Positions 5,720-5,754 of a DNA stretch of 5,754 bases are shown piece after piece. This stretch comes from Acidobacteriota bacterium (GTDB taxonomy: Bacteria; Acidobacteriota; Terriglobia; Acidiferrales; UBA7541), in NCBI GenBank assembly GCA_028876695.1, contig JAGWRH010000384.1, positions 1-5,754 of the forward strand, read 5' to 3'. Under the pieces are notes generated by a model, which was not told the origin of the DNA, made no database searches, and saw only the letters and a program-made list of their open reading frames with translations. A program made the position numbers and the translations under genes. Within the stretch, counting starts at the first letter, position 1, and every line of letters begins with the position of its first letter.

Positions 5720-5754
5720 TATTGGGCTTTCGGACTAGACGAGCACTTGCACGA

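Noticed and set aside
5690..5754. Possible tRNA or attachment site at the right edge
   Set aside because: I looked for a T-loop GGTTCRA motif and cloverleaf pairing on both strands and found none.
1..5754. CRISPR array, insertion sequence or toxin-antitoxin / defence cassette
   Set aside because: There are no regular direct repeats, no transposase motifs and no recognisable defence domains; the genes are explained by a phage packaging module.

Overview
The window is part of a tailed-phage (Caudoviricetes) head and DNA-packaging module, from either a prophage or a free phage genome. Every convincing gene is on the minus strand, so the module reads from the right end of the window to the left. 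In transcription order it holds: a small unrecognised protein (5665-5408), a candidate terminase small subunit (5308-4967), the terminase large subunit (4928-3273), a coiled-coil protein of 176 residues (3273-2743), a small protein of 140 residues (2657-2235), a gap of about 270 bases with at most one doubtful small ORF, and a large portal protein (1963 to the left edge, unfinished). The order TerS - TerL - accessory proteins - portal is the usual late-gene layout of tailed phages. Together these genes would recognise the viral genome, pump it into the procapsid with ATP and cut it (TerS/TerL), through the dodecameric vertex (portal).

The DNA is GC-rich, with strong G/C preference at third codon positions. 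As a result the opposite strand carries long spurious open frames, including one of 458 codons. The portal gene is the largest gene here by length, but it has no stop inside the window, so a tool that reports only closed frames would miss it. The host cannot be proved from this sequence. The protein style (alanine-, arginine- and proline-rich linkers, high GC) fits a soil bacterium such as a member of Acidobacteriota or a similar phylum, but that is a guess from general resemblance.

Region by region: 1-1963 portal; 1964-2234 gap with a doubtful GTG-started ORF and a GC-rich hairpin; 2235-2657 small helix/beta-hairpin protein with a textbook ribosome binding site; 2743-3273 coiled-coil protein coupled to TerL by a TGATG overlap; 3273-4928 TerL; 4967-5308 candidate TerS; 5309-5407 intergenic DNA with a weak terminator-like element on the plus strand; 5408-5665 small unknown protein, less GC-rich; 5666-5754 no gene seen, but a spaced inverted repeat.

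I see no new defence or catalytic system. The most unusual points are a zinc-ribbon-like pair of CxxC motifs in the portal split by a low-complexity linker, a comparable linker inside the TerL nuclease domain, and a small protein between TerL and portal with a near-ideal leucine-zipper heptad pattern. No database search was possible, so family calls rest on motifs and gene order.
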